From NCBI GenBank assembly GCA_934565425.1, contig CAKTHW010000003.1, forward strand, positions 1 to 47,295: a stretch of 47,295 nucleotides of DNA, written 5' to 3'. Of this stretch, positions 17,148-26,638 are shown in pieces; the first letter of the stretch is position 1; every line of letters starts with the position of its first letter. Source of the stretch: an uncultured Oscillospiraceae bacterium. GTDB taxonomy: Bacteria; Bacillota; Clostridia; Oscillospirales; Oscillospiraceae. Under the pieces are notes generated by a model. That model made no database searches and was not told the DNA's origin. It worked only from the letters and a program-made list of their open reading frames with translations. The translations under genes were made by a program, and so were the position numbers.

Positions 17148-18471
17148 ATGGATTTCCTGACTGGAAACATCAAACGCATCTACTTCCGCTACCTGTCCGC
17201 AGCGTTCGGCAGCGCCATGATCACCTCGGTCTACTCCATCGTGGACATGGCCATGGTGGGGCAGTACCACGGGCCTGATGGCACAGCGGCCTTGGCTGTG
17301 GTGGCGCCGGTGTGGAACATCATCTACAGTTTGGGTCTGCTCATGGGCATTGGCGGCAGCGTCATCTTCAGTGCCAAGCGGGGGGGCGGAACAGAACGAC
17401 GGAGAAGAGAATCAGTATTTTACCATGGCCGTCCTAGGCTCTGTGCTCCTGGCTGTGCTGGCGTGGGTAGGGGTGCTGGCCTTTGAAGCCCCCGTCCTGA
17501 CCTTCTTCGGTGCGGACGAGACGCTGCTGGCAATGGCACAGCGGTATATGCAGCCCATCAAGCTGGTGTTCCCGCTGTTCTTGTTCAATCAGATGTTGGC
17601 GGCCTTCCTGCGCAATGATAAAAGCCCGGGACTTGCCACCATGGGCGTGCTGGCTGGCGGCCTGTTCAACATATTTGGCGACTACTTTTTCGTGTTCACC
17701 TGTGACATGGGCATCTACGGGGCGGGACTTGCCACGGCCATCGGTTCCGGTGTCTCCTTTGTCGTCATGCTCACCCACTTTTTCAGCTGCAAGAACACCC
17801 TGCGCCTGGTCAAAGTGGAACAGGGCTTGCGAAAATTTCAAGAGATCTCCGTCACCGGATTTTCCACCTTCTTCATCGACGTGGCCATGGGCATCCTGAC
17901 CGTGCTGTTCAACCGGCAGATCATGAAGTACCTGGGCACCGACGCCCTGGCAGTTTACGGCCCCATCATCAATGTCAGCACCTTTGTCCAGTGCTGTGCC
18001 TACAGCGTGGGACAGGCAGCACAGCCCATCATCTCCACCAATTTCGGAGCGGGGAAGGGGGAGCGGATTCGAGAGACCTTGCGCTTGGCGCTGGGGACGG
18101 CAATCTTCTTCGGCCTGTTCTGGACGGCGGTCAGCATGACCTGTCCGAACCTGTATGTCCGCATCTTCATGCAGCCCACCCAGCGGATTTTGGACATCGC
18201 CCCCACCATCATCCGCCTGTACGCCAGTTCCTTCCTCTTCCTGCCCATGAACATCTTCTCTACTTACTATTTCCAGGCCATCATGAAGCCCAAGGCGGCC
18301 TTCGTGGTCTCTGTGGCACGTGGGTGCGTTATCAGCGGCATTTTGATCCTGCTCCTGCCCGTCCTGACCGGAGCGGATTCCATCTGGTTGGCCATGCCCA
18401 TCACCGAGCTGGTGGTCTTGCTCTATGCAGTCACCACGATGAAACGGATGACCAAGGCGCTGGCACAGTGA
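17148..18471 (+). pseudogene. MATE family efflux transporter, frameshifted at a seven-G run
   Basis: Two frames together encode one MATE-type multidrug/Na+ antiporter of about 440 residues. Frame one (17148-17486) gives the start and first two helices, including MDMAMVGQYHGPDGTAALAV-like features. At GGGGGGG (17380-17386) it shifts; with six Gs the reading continues as SAKRGAEQNDGEENQYF into the second frame (to 18471), which carries the remaining helices and the family's AAQPIISTNFGAGK segment. The ATG at 17148 follows AAGGAGG. The break may be a sequencing error, a true loss, or slippage-based on/off switching. Everything else is intact, arguing against old decay. Confidence 0.85.
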
Positions 18472-18548
18472 GAATGGGAGGATAACCTGGTTTTCTCAAC
18501 CCCTATCCGGGCATACTGAAAGAAATCACACGGAAAAGGGGTAAGAAG

Positions 18549-19868
18549 ATGAACGAACAGTGGCGCATCGCGCACATCGACGCACGGGAGATTTTGGACT
18601 CCCGGGGCAATCCCACCATTGAGACCACCGTGACTCTGACCGGCGGTGTCCAGGGCACCGCCTCCGTGCCCTCCGGCGCTTCCACCGGTGCCCATGAGGC
18701 AGTAGAGCTGCGGGACGGCGACCCCAAACGCTACGGCGGCAAGGGCGTACGCAAAGCAGTGGAACACGTCCGGACGGAGCTGAACCAGGCACTGAAGGGC
18801 TGGGACGTGCGGGAGCAGACCGGCTTAGACCGGGCGATGCTGGAGTTGGACGGCACGGAGAACAAGGGTCGCCTGGGCGCCAACGCCATTTTGAGCGTCT
18901 CCCTGGCCGCCGCCCGCACGGCGGCGCTGGCGGCGGGGCTGCCGTTGTATCAGTATCTGGGCGGCGTGGGCAGGAGCCGGTTGCCGCTGCCCATGATGAA
19001 CATTTTGAACGGCGGCGCGCACGCGGCCAACAACCTGGAGGTGCAGGAGTTCATGGTGGTGCCGGTGGGGGCGGAAAATTTTGCTCAGGCGCTGCACCTA
19101 TGCAGCCGCATTTTCCACACCTTGAAATCCACTCTGGCCGAGCTGGGCACCCCAGCCCAGGGGGTGGGGGACGAGGGCGGTTACGCGCCCAACTTGGCCT
19201 CCGACGAGGCGGCCATCGAGGCAATCTTGAAGGCTGGCGAGCAGGCTGGCTATCGGCCGGGGGAGGATTTTTGTATCGCGCTGGACTGTGCCGCGTCGGA
19301 ATGGGCAGGGGAGACGGGCTACGTCCTGACCAAATCCGGCCAAGCCCTGTCCCGAGAGGCGCTGCTGGAGCGCTGGCAGAGCTGGGCCAGCCGTTATCCC
19401 ATCTGTTCCATCGAGGACGGGGCAGGGGAAGAGGACTGGACAGGCTGGCAGACCCTGACCCGGCAGCTGGGCGGTCAGATGCAGCTGGTAGGGGATGACT
19501 TGTTTGTCACCAACCCCGCGCGGCTGGCTCACGGCATTCAGCAGGGCGCGGCCAACGCCGTCCTCATCAAACCCAACCAGATCGGCACCCTCACCGAGAC
19601 CATGGAGACCATCGCATTGGCCCAGTCCGCGGGATACGGCGTGGTGCTCTCCCACCGGAGCGGGGAGACCTGCGACCCGTTTTTGGCCGACCTGGCTGTG
19701 GCAGCTGGCTGCGGGCAGATCAAGGCCGGTGCCCCCAGTCGTGGGGAACGAGTGGCCAAGTACAACCGGCTGTTGGCCATCGAAAGGGCGTGTCCTGGGC
19801 TGCCCTTTGGAGTGGTTTCCTACCATTGGAAAACAGACGGAAAGAAGGACGAAAAAAATGCCCCGTGA
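18549..19868 (+). CDS. eno: Enolase (somewhat divergent)
   Basis: A 439-residue enolase converting 2-phosphoglycerate to phosphoenolpyruvate. Present are REILDSRGNPT, the loop SGASTGAHEAVELRD, GVGDEGGYAP, metal ligands in IALDCAASE, SIEDGAGEEDW and GDDLFVTN, and the catalytic Lys in LIKPNQIGTLTET. Oddities are SHRSGETCD where the family has SHRSGETED, and SRGERVAKYN where SRSER is usual. Codons are G-ending and much less biased than in pgk, tpiA and gpmI, hinting that this may not be the main glycolytic enolase. The ribosome site is weak (GGGGTAAG). ATG at 18549. Confidence 0.92.
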   Translation: MNEQWRIAHIDAREILDSRGNPTIETTVTLTGGVQGTASVPSGASTGAHEAVELRDGDPKRYGGKGVRKAVEHVRTELNQALKGWDVREQTGLDRAMLELDGTENKGRLGANAILSVSLAAARTAALAAGLPLYQYLGGVGRSRLPLPMMNILNGGAHAANNLEVQEFMVVPVGAENFAQALHLCSRIFHTLKSTLAELGTPAQGVGDEGGYAPNLASDEAAIEAILKAGEQAGYRPGEDFCIALDCAASEWAGETGYVLTKSGQALSREALLERWQSWASRYPICSIEDGAGEEDWTGWQTLTRQLGGQMQLVGDDLFVTNPARLAHGIQQGAANAVLIKPNQIGTLTETMETIALAQSAGYGVVLSHRSGETCDPFLADLAVAAGCGQIKAGAPSRGERVAKYNRLLAIERACPGLPFGVVSYHWKTDGKKDEKNAP

Positions 19869-19876
19869 AGGGGCAT
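19858..19876 (+). other. Hairpin overlapping the end of eno
   Basis: ATGCCCC (19858-19864) pairs with GGGGCAT (19870-19876) over the eno stop codon. There is an A-tract before it but only a scattered T-run after it, so termination would be weak on the plus strand. Confidence 0.5.
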
Positions 19877-19958
19877 AGTCCGTATTTCTGGACTCTGGCT
19901 TTTGTATAATAGGAGCAGAAAGACGAGCTGTCATACAGAAGCATAGGAGGTATGATCG

Positions 19959-20183
19959 ATGAAACAGAATGCGATGAGAAAACAGAACCCACCTTTGGGA
20001 CAGGTGCTCTACCTGAAGGATTATATCCCGGCAGAGCAGGCTGCCCAGCCCAAACTGTGGGAGCGCACACCTGGGATCCCAGAGTGGTTGGAACAGGTGA
20101 GCATCTGGACGGAGAACCTGGCCGGGACGGCGATGACGGTGCTGAGTGTGGGTTGGATGTGGTATTGTATGGTGTGCGTATGA
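19959..20183 (+). CDS. Hypothetical 74-residue protein with C-terminal hydrophobic helix
   Basis: A short ORF with good expression signals: TATAAT near 19905, AGGAGG eight bases before the ATG, and a strong terminator right after it. The N-terminal half is basic then Pro-rich (MKQNAMRKQNPPLGQVLYLKDYIP), the middle has many Trp and Glu, and the last 20 residues form a likely membrane helix ending YCMVCV. I recognise no family. The complete transcription unit argues that it is a real small membrane-associated protein. Confidence 0.6.
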   Translation: MKQNAMRKQNPPLGQVLYLKDYIPAEQAAQPKLWERTPGIPEWLEQVSIWTENLAGTAMTVLSVGWMWYCMVCV

Positions 20184-20197
20184 GGGCAGAAAAAATG

Positions 20198-20229
20198 AAA
20201 AGGACTTGAGCCCTGACTCAAATCCTTTT
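20198..20229 (+). terminator. Terminator of the 74-residue protein gene
   Basis: AAAAGGACTTGAG (20198-20210) pairs with CTCAAATCCTTTT (20217-20229), one mismatch, with the T-tract inside the right arm. Confidence 0.8.
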
Positions 20230-20346
20230 CTACAGACAGCCAACCCATGTTGTGATCCTCTTGGCCGCACTATTGCACAGCCGCACAACAGGGGAAAACT
20301 TCGTCCTTATAATGTACCATGAAAGAACAATCTATACAAGAGAAAA

Positions 20347-20449
20347 TTCACAAAAAAGCGACAAAATTTTCATAATTTTTCAGCAGCCCCTTTGTGCAGA
20401 TGGACAAAGCATCCAAATGGTTCGTAGTACGCGGACAAATGTGCTTTGT
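20347..20449 (+). other. Promoter and alternative stems upstream of rpsO
   Basis: The 437-bp gap before rpsO holds TTCACA (20347-20352), 18 bp, CATAAT (20371-20376). Downstream are two mutually exclusive pairings: CTTTGT (20391-20396) with ACAAAG (20404-20409), or ACAAAGCA (20404-20411) with TGCTTTGT (20442-20449). This could be a small RNA or a distal leader of rpsO. The stretch from 20230 to 20346 shows nothing I can name. Confidence 0.35.
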
Positions 20450-20498
20450 CAGAAAGAACCTGTGGAAAACTTCCGCGAAAAGGGGAGAAATCTTTTGC

Positions 20499-20527
20499 TT
20501 TACAACCAGCGTCGGATGTGGTATCCT
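20499..20527 (+). promoter_or_regulatory. rpsO promoter
   Basis: TTTACA (20499-20504), 17 bp, TATCCT (20522-20527). The resulting leader of about 130 nt contains GCCCG/CGGGC and GTGCCC/GGGCAT stems, consistent with a self-regulated S15 leader. Confidence 0.7.
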
Positions 20528-20666
20528 TTTTAATGGTGTGCCCGCGTCATTGGGGTGGGCATAACAGACCCCGGGGCTTGGTTTGGGGATACAACGATAC
20601 CATCGTGATTCACCTGCCCGGGACTCAGCCCTGCGGGCGTGAAATATAAGAAAGGTGGAATTTACC

Positions 20667-20933
20667 ATGATCCGCAAAGAAGAAAAATCTGCCGTTATCG
20701 AGGCAAACAAGACCCACGAAAACGACACTGGCTCTCCCGAAGTCCAGGTCGCGATCCTGACCGCTCGCATCCAGCAGCTGACCGAGCACCTGAAGGTGCA
20801 TAAGCACGACAACCACAGCCGTCGCGGCCTGCTGAAGATGGTCGGTAAGCGCCGTAAGCTGCTGGACTATCTGGCAAAGAAGGACATCGAACGCTATCGT
20901 GCTCTGATCGCTAAGCTGGGTATCCGTAAGTAA
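20667..20933 (+). CDS. rpsO: 30S ribosomal protein S15
   Basis: An 88-residue primary 16S rRNA-binding protein of the small-subunit platform. The rRNA-contacting [19 protein letters not shown] segment and the [14 protein letters not shown] helix are conserved. The ATG at 20667 follows GAAAGGTGG; the upstream in-frame GTG at 20655 falls within that ribosome site. It precedes pnp as in many bacteria, and the gap between them holds strong hairpins. Its long leader suggests S15 feedback control, which is known for rpsO in several phyla. Confidence 0.98.
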   Translation: MIRKEEKSAVIEANKTHENDTGSPEVQVAILTARIQQLTEHLKVHKHDNHSRRGLLKMVGKRRKLLDYLAKKDIERYRALIAKLGIRK

Positions 20934-20963
20934 GTCTGACATCTGGGCAGCTTCTGCCCTTGT

Positions 20964-21117
20964 GGGGCTGCCGAAATCTGTTTTTCGGCAGCCCCTCCAA
21001 GTAAATACGCTCTTTTTTACCCAAAGAGCGAATCATCACCATTGGGGTCAGGGATCTTTCGCCTTTTAGCAGTTGAAGATGTGCCCGCGTGCAGCGGACC
21101 TGCCTTCAAGTGCTAAA
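20964..21117 (+). other. Hairpins in the rpsO-pnp gap
   Basis: Three strong stems: GGGGCTGCCGAAA (20964-20976) with TTTCGGCAGCCCC (20983-20995); CGCTCTTT with AAAGAGCG (about 21008-21030); and TTTAGCAGTTGAAG (21065-21078) with CTTCAAGTGCTAAA (21104-21117), with a CCGC/GCGG stem in its loop. The first lacks a T-tract. In E. coli the rpsO-pnp region has an RNase III hairpin used for PNPase autocontrol; a similar role here is inference. Confidence 0.6.
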
Positions 21118-21162
21118 GAGCGCCCCTGTCCCCTTCTATCTTTTTGAAAAGGAGGACAATCT

Positions 21163-23307
21163 ATGTCTACTATCATCACCAAACGACAGTTCCCCAATTA
21201 CAAGGTATATGAGATGGAGCTGGCTGGCCGCCCCCTGAAGCTGGAGGTGGGCAAGGTCTGTGAGCTGGCCAACGCCGCTGTGGTCGTCCGCTACGGCGAG
21301 ACTACCGTGCTCTGCACCGCTACCGCCGCCCCCCGTCCCAGAGACGGCATCGACTTCTTCCCGCTGTCCGTGGATTTTGAGGAAAAGCTGTACGCTGTGG
21401 GTCGCATCCCCGGCTCCTTCATGCGCAGAGAAGGCCGTCCCGGCCTGAATGCCATCCTGGCTTCCCGCTGCATCGACCGCCCCATCCGTCCCCTGTTCCC
21501 CAGCGACTTCCGCAATGATGTGGCCGTGGTCTGCACCGTCCTGAGCGTGGACTATGACTGCCAGCCTGAGATTGCTGCCACCATCGGCACCTCCGCCGCT
21601 CTGGCTATCTCCGACATCCCCTGGAACGGCCCCGTGGGCTGCGTCAATGTGGGTTATGTGGACGGCAAGATCATCATCAACCCCAACCAGGAACAGCGCA
21701 AGGTCAGCGAAATGCTGACCACCGTGGTGGCTACCGGCGAAAAAGTGGTCATGATCGAAGCTGGCGCCAACCAGGTCTCCAACGAGGTCATGCTGGATGG
21801 CATCGGCCAGGGCTTCGAGGAAGCCAAGAAGCAGGTCGCCCTCATCAACCAGATGGTGGCTGAGATCGGCAAGGAAAAGTTCGACTATCCCCATGCGGAC
21901 TTCAACGAAGAGCTGTTCCAGAAGATCCTGGACTTCGGCATGGAAGAGGCTATGGCCGCTATGGATACCGATGACAAGAACGTGCGGGAAGCCCGTTGGA
22001 ACGTCCTCATCGACCACCTCCATGAGCAGTTCCTGGAAGAATATCCGGATATGGATCAGTATATGGAGGAGATTACCTACAAATTCCAGAAGAAGATCGT
22101 CAAGAAGTGGCTCCTGGAAGGTCACCGTGTGGACGGTCGTGCTTCCAATGAAATTCGTCCTCTGGCTGCCGAAGTGGGTCTGCTGCCCAAGGTACATGGC
22201 TCCGGTATGTTCACTCGCGGTCAGACCCAGGTCCTGTCCATCTGCACTCTGAACACCTTGTCCATGAGCCAGAAGCTGGACAACATCTGGGAGGAAGAAT
22301 CCAAGCGCTATATGCACCACTACAACTTCCCCGGCTACTCCGTCGGCGAGGCAAGAGGGGGCCGCTCCACCAACCGGAGAGAGTATGGCCACGGCGCTCT
22401 GGCTGAAAAGGCTCTGCTGCCCGTCCTGCCCTCCGAATCTGACTTCCCCTACGCCATCCGTGTGGTCTCCGAGGTCCTGTCCTCCAACGGCTCCACCTCT
22501 CAGGGCTCCGTCTGCGGTTCCACCCTGGCACTGATGGACGCTGGCGTGCCCATCACCGCTCCCGTCGCCGGCATCTCCTGCGGCCTCATCCAGGACGACA
22601 ACGGCGCCTTCCAGACCTTCATCGACATCCAGGGCGTGGAAGACTTCCACGGCGAAATGGACTTCAAGGTGGCTGGCACCAAGACCGGCATCACCGCCAT
22701 CCAGATGGACCTGAAGAACGATGGCCTGACCATGGAGATCATCAAGGACGCCCTGGAAAAGACCTTCGACGCTCGCTGCGCCATCCTGGACGAGATCATG
22801 CTGCCTGTCATCCCCGAACCTCGTCCTGAGATTAGCCCCAACGCCCCCAAGATGATCAAGATGAAGATCCCCACCGACATGATCCGCTCTGTCATCGGCT
22901 CCGGCGGCAAGGTCATCCAGAAGATCCAGGCAGACTCCGGTGCCAAGATCGACATCGAAGAAACTGGCGAGATCTTCATCTCCGCCCCCGACACTGCTTC
23001 CTGTGAGCTGGCCAAGAAGGCCATCGACACCATCGTCTTTGTCCCCGAAGTGGGCAGCCTGTACTACGGCAAAGTGGTGCGCATCCTGAAGTTTGGCGCC
23101 TTCGTGGAGCTTGCTCCCGGCAAGGACGGCATGGTTCATATCTCCAAGCTGGCGGATCACCGCATTGGACGGGTGGAAGATGCGGTCAACGTGGGCGATA
23201 TGATCTGGGTCAAAGTCACGGACATTGACGAAAAGGGTCGTGTGAACCTGAGCCACATTGATGCCATCCGTGAGATCAAGGCCAAGAAGCTGGCAAAACA
23301 GAACTAA
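21163..23307 (+). CDS. pnp: Polyribonucleotide nucleotidyltransferase (PNPase)
   Basis: A 714-residue 3'-to-5' phosphorolytic exoribonuclease. Order of domains: RNase PH-like 1 (about 10-145, with PRPRDGIDFFPL), the helical linker, RNase PH-like 2 (about 315-545, with ALMDAGVPI and GISCGLI), a KH domain with the GSGGK loop (about 555-615) and a C-terminal S1 domain (GSLYYGKVVRILKFGAFVEL, about 625-695). Length is typical. ATG at 21163 follows AAAAGGAGG. It has a structured leader after rpsO, matching known autocontrol of pnp, and a terminator after it. Confidence 0.98.
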   Translation: MSTIITKRQFPNYKVYEMELAGRPLKLEVGKVCELANAAVVVRYGETTVLCTATAAPRPRDGIDFFPLSVDFEEKLYAVGRIPGSFMRREGRPGLNAILASRCIDRPIRPLFPSDFRNDVAVVCTVLSVDYDCQPEIAATIGTSAALAISDIPWNGPVGCVNVGYVDGKIIINPNQEQRKVSEMLTTVVATGEKVVMIEAGANQVSNEVMLDGIGQGFEEAKKQVALINQMVAEIGKEKFDYPHADFNEELFQKILDFGMEEAMAAMDTDDKNVREARWNVLIDHLHEQFLEEYPDMDQYMEEITYKFQKKIVKKWLLEGHRVDGRASNEIRPLAAEVGLLPKVHGSGMFTRGQTQVLSICTLNTLSMSQKLDNIWEEESKRYMHHYNFPGYSVGEARGGRSTNRREYGHGALAEKALLPVLPSESDFPYAIRVVSEVLSSNGSTSQGSVCGSTLALMDAGVPITAPVAGISCGLIQDDNGAFQTFIDIQGVEDFHGEMDFKVAGTKTGITAIQMDLKNDGLTMEIIKDALEKTFDARCAILDEIMLPVIPEPRPEISPNAPKMIKMKIPTDMIRSVIGSGGKVIQKIQADSGAKIDIEETGEIFISAPDTASCELAKKAIDTIVFVPEVGSLYYGKVVRILKFGAFVELAPGKDGMVHISKLADHRIGRVEDAVNVGDMIWVKVTDIDEKGRVNLSHIDAIREIKAKKLAKQN

Positions 23308-23353
23308 ATCACCAAAATGCCGGATGAAGTTCGGCAACAGAACCCAAACTAAC

Positions 23354-23398
23354 ACTGCCCGGGCGGACGAAATCGCAAGCGTCCCTCCGGGCAGTTTT
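23354..23398 (+). terminator. pnp terminator
   Basis: ACTGCCCGG (23354-23362) pairs with CCGGGCAGT (23387-23395), with an inner GGACG/CGTCC stem, followed by TTTT. Confidence 0.85.
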
Positions 23399-23436
23399 GA
23401 CCAAGCCGGACACCGGCCGAGAAGGAGTTGTATGCG

Positions 23437-24699
23437 TTGAGATTAGATTGTCGTACCACCACCCTGCCCAACGGGGTGCGTTTTTACACCGAACACGTTC
23501 CCGCCGTCAGCAGTGCCGCCCTGGGTATCTGGGTGGGCACCGGCTCTCGAGAGGAAAAGGCCAGCGAGAACGGCGCCGCTCACTTCATCGAGCATATGCT
23601 CTTCAAGGGCACCAGCACCCACACCGCAAGAGAGATGGCCCAGCGGATGGATGCCATCGGCGGGCAGATGAACGCCTTCACCACCAAGGAGTGTACCTGT
23701 TTCTACGGCCGTGCCCTGAACACTCACCTGCGGGAGGCGGCGGACATCCTGTGCAGTATGTTCTTCGACGCCAAATTTGCGGAAGAAGATGTGCAGACAG
23801 AGCGGGGGGTCATTCTGGAGGAGATCGGCATGTACGCCGACGACCCGGCTGATCTGGTGATGGAGCGGATGAGCGCTGCCATCTATAAGGGCAGTTCTCT
23901 GGCCCGTCCCATCCTGGGCAAAAAGTCTACCCTGGAGAAGATGACCGGTCAGTGGCTGAAAGAGTACAAACAGAGCCACTACACTCCCGACCGGGTGGTG
24001 GTTTCCCTGGCTGGCAGCTTTGAAGACGCCTTTGTGGAGGAGCTGATGGAGCGCTTCGCCGCCATGGAGCCGGGGCACCTGAAGCCCGGCAAGCCTGCCG
24101 TGTACCATCCCGCCATGACCCTGAAGCGCAAGGCCACTGAGCAGAACCACCTGCTGCTGACTTTCCCCTCCATCTCGGACACCGACCCCAGACGGTTCCC
24201 CATGCAGCTGCTGTCTTCCATCCTGGGCGGCGGCATGTCCTCCCGGCTGTTCCAGGAGGTGCGGGAGCGCCAGGGGCTGTGCTACAACGTCTATACCTAT
24301 GGCTCCGGCTACCAGGAGACCGGCACCTTCTCCATCTACGCCGCCCTGAACAAGGAGACGGAGATGCAGGCTCTGTCCGCCATCCGGCAGGTGGTGGAGC
24401 AGTTCACCCAGGACGGCGTCACCGAGCAGGAGCTGAACCGGGTGCGGGAGCTGGCCAAGGCCAACGTGCTCATGGGCTTGGAGTCCACCACCGCTCGGAT
24501 GAACAGCATGGCTCGCGCCGCTCTCCGCGGAGAGAAGGTGCGGACGGAGGAAGAGATCATCGCCGCCTACGATGCGGTGACAGCGGAGGAGATCCGGGCG
24601 CTGGCCCAGGAGACCTTCCAGTGGGAGCAATGTGCCTTCTCTGCGGTGGGAAAGGTGGACACGGAGGAACACTATCATCAGATCATTCACGCCCTGTAA
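23437..24699 (+). CDS. M16 family zinc metallopeptidase (YmxG-like)
   Basis: A 420-residue processing-peptidase relative. The inverted zinc motif HFIEHMLFKGT (HxxEH) is present with the distal Glu in ERGVILEEI. The C-terminal domain has the conserved LSSILGGGMSSRLFQEVRE followed by GLCYNVYTY. The start is set at TTG 23437, nine bases after AAGGAG (23422-23427); a TTG at 23428 directly abuts that site, and the ATG at 23432 is out of frame. pnp followed by an M16 peptidase is a common Firmicutes order (pnp-ymxG). Natural substrates are not known. Confidence 0.93.
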   Translation: MRLDCRTTTLPNGVRFYTEHVPAVSSAALGIWVGTGSREEKASENGAAHFIEHMLFKGTSTHTAREMAQRMDAIGGQMNAFTTKECTCFYGRALNTHLREAADILCSMFFDAKFAEEDVQTERGVILEEIGMYADDPADLVMERMSAAIYKGSSLARPILGKKSTLEKMTGQWLKEYKQSHYTPDRVVVSLAGSFEDAFVEELMERFAAMEPGHLKPGKPAVYHPAMTLKRKATEQNHLLLTFPSISDTDPRRFPMQLLSSILGGGMSSRLFQEVRERQGLCYNVYTYGSGYQETGTFSIYAALNKETEMQALSAIRQVVEQFTQDGVTEQELNRVRELAKANVLMGLESTTARMNSMARAALRGEKVRTEEEIIAAYDAVTAEEIRALAQETFQWEQCAFSAVGKVDTEEHYHQIIHAL

Positions 24700-24736
24700 G
24701 AGGACACATTGACAAAGGGACAAAGTGCAGGATGAT

Positions 24737-24773
24737 AAAACGCCCAGTGCAGGAGCCATGCACTGGGCGTTTT
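24737..24773 (+). terminator. Terminator of the M16 peptidase gene
   Basis: A perfect 15-bp stem: AAAACGCCCAGTGCA (24737-24751) with TGCACTGGGCGTTTT (24759-24773). Confidence 0.93.
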
Positions 24774-24868
24774 GTGGAGAAACGCTGGGAAAAGTGGACA
24801 AAGGGGGAGAAAAAAGAGGGAGGAAGGTTGTGCAAAAGGACGTATCCGGAGAAATCAATAAAAAATAG

Positions 24869-26428
<1,560 letters not shown>

Positions 26429-26465
26429 GGGAATCCTGCTGAACGGCTGAAAACAAAAAGAATAT

Positions 26466-26518
26466 CTGCGGCAATGGCGCTGAGTGGAACTCTGTGGTGC
26501 TGTTGCCGCAGTTTTTTT
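26466..26518 (+). terminator. gdhA terminator
   Basis: CTGCGGCAA (26466-26474) pairs with TTGCCGCAG (26503-26511), followed by seven Ts. Confidence 0.92.
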
Positions 26519-26582
26519 CTGTCCGGTTGACGGTTCCGATGGAACTGTGTCATACTCAGGGCAGAAATTTTTTTGTAAAAAG

Positions 26583-26616
26583 CCCTTGACCTTGCCGCAG
26601 CGTCAAGGGGTATCCT
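26583..26616 (+). promoter_or_regulatory. MerR-type promoter with dyad operator
   Basis: TTGACC (26586-26591) and TATCCT (26611-26616) are 19 bp apart, the over-long spacer typical of MerR-activated promoters. A perfect dyad CCCTTGAC (26583-26590) / GTCAAGGG (26602-26609) fills the spacer. It directly precedes the MerR gene, implying self-regulation. Confidence 0.85.
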
Positions 26617-26638
26617 ACCTTCCGGAGGTGAGAGACCC

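Noticed and set aside
20300..20320. Plus-strand promoter at CCTTATAATG
   Set aside because: No acceptable -35 lies 16-18 bp upstream, and no gene or structure starts from it.
20455..20475. DnaA box or replication origin near TGTGGAAAAC
   Set aside because: The sequence differs from TGTGGATAA, similar TGTGGAAA strings occur singly elsewhere in the window, and there is no cluster or dnaA/dnaN.
21136..23355. A 739-codon minus-strand frame over pnp
   Set aside because: Antisense shadow of PNPase with a low-complexity translation.
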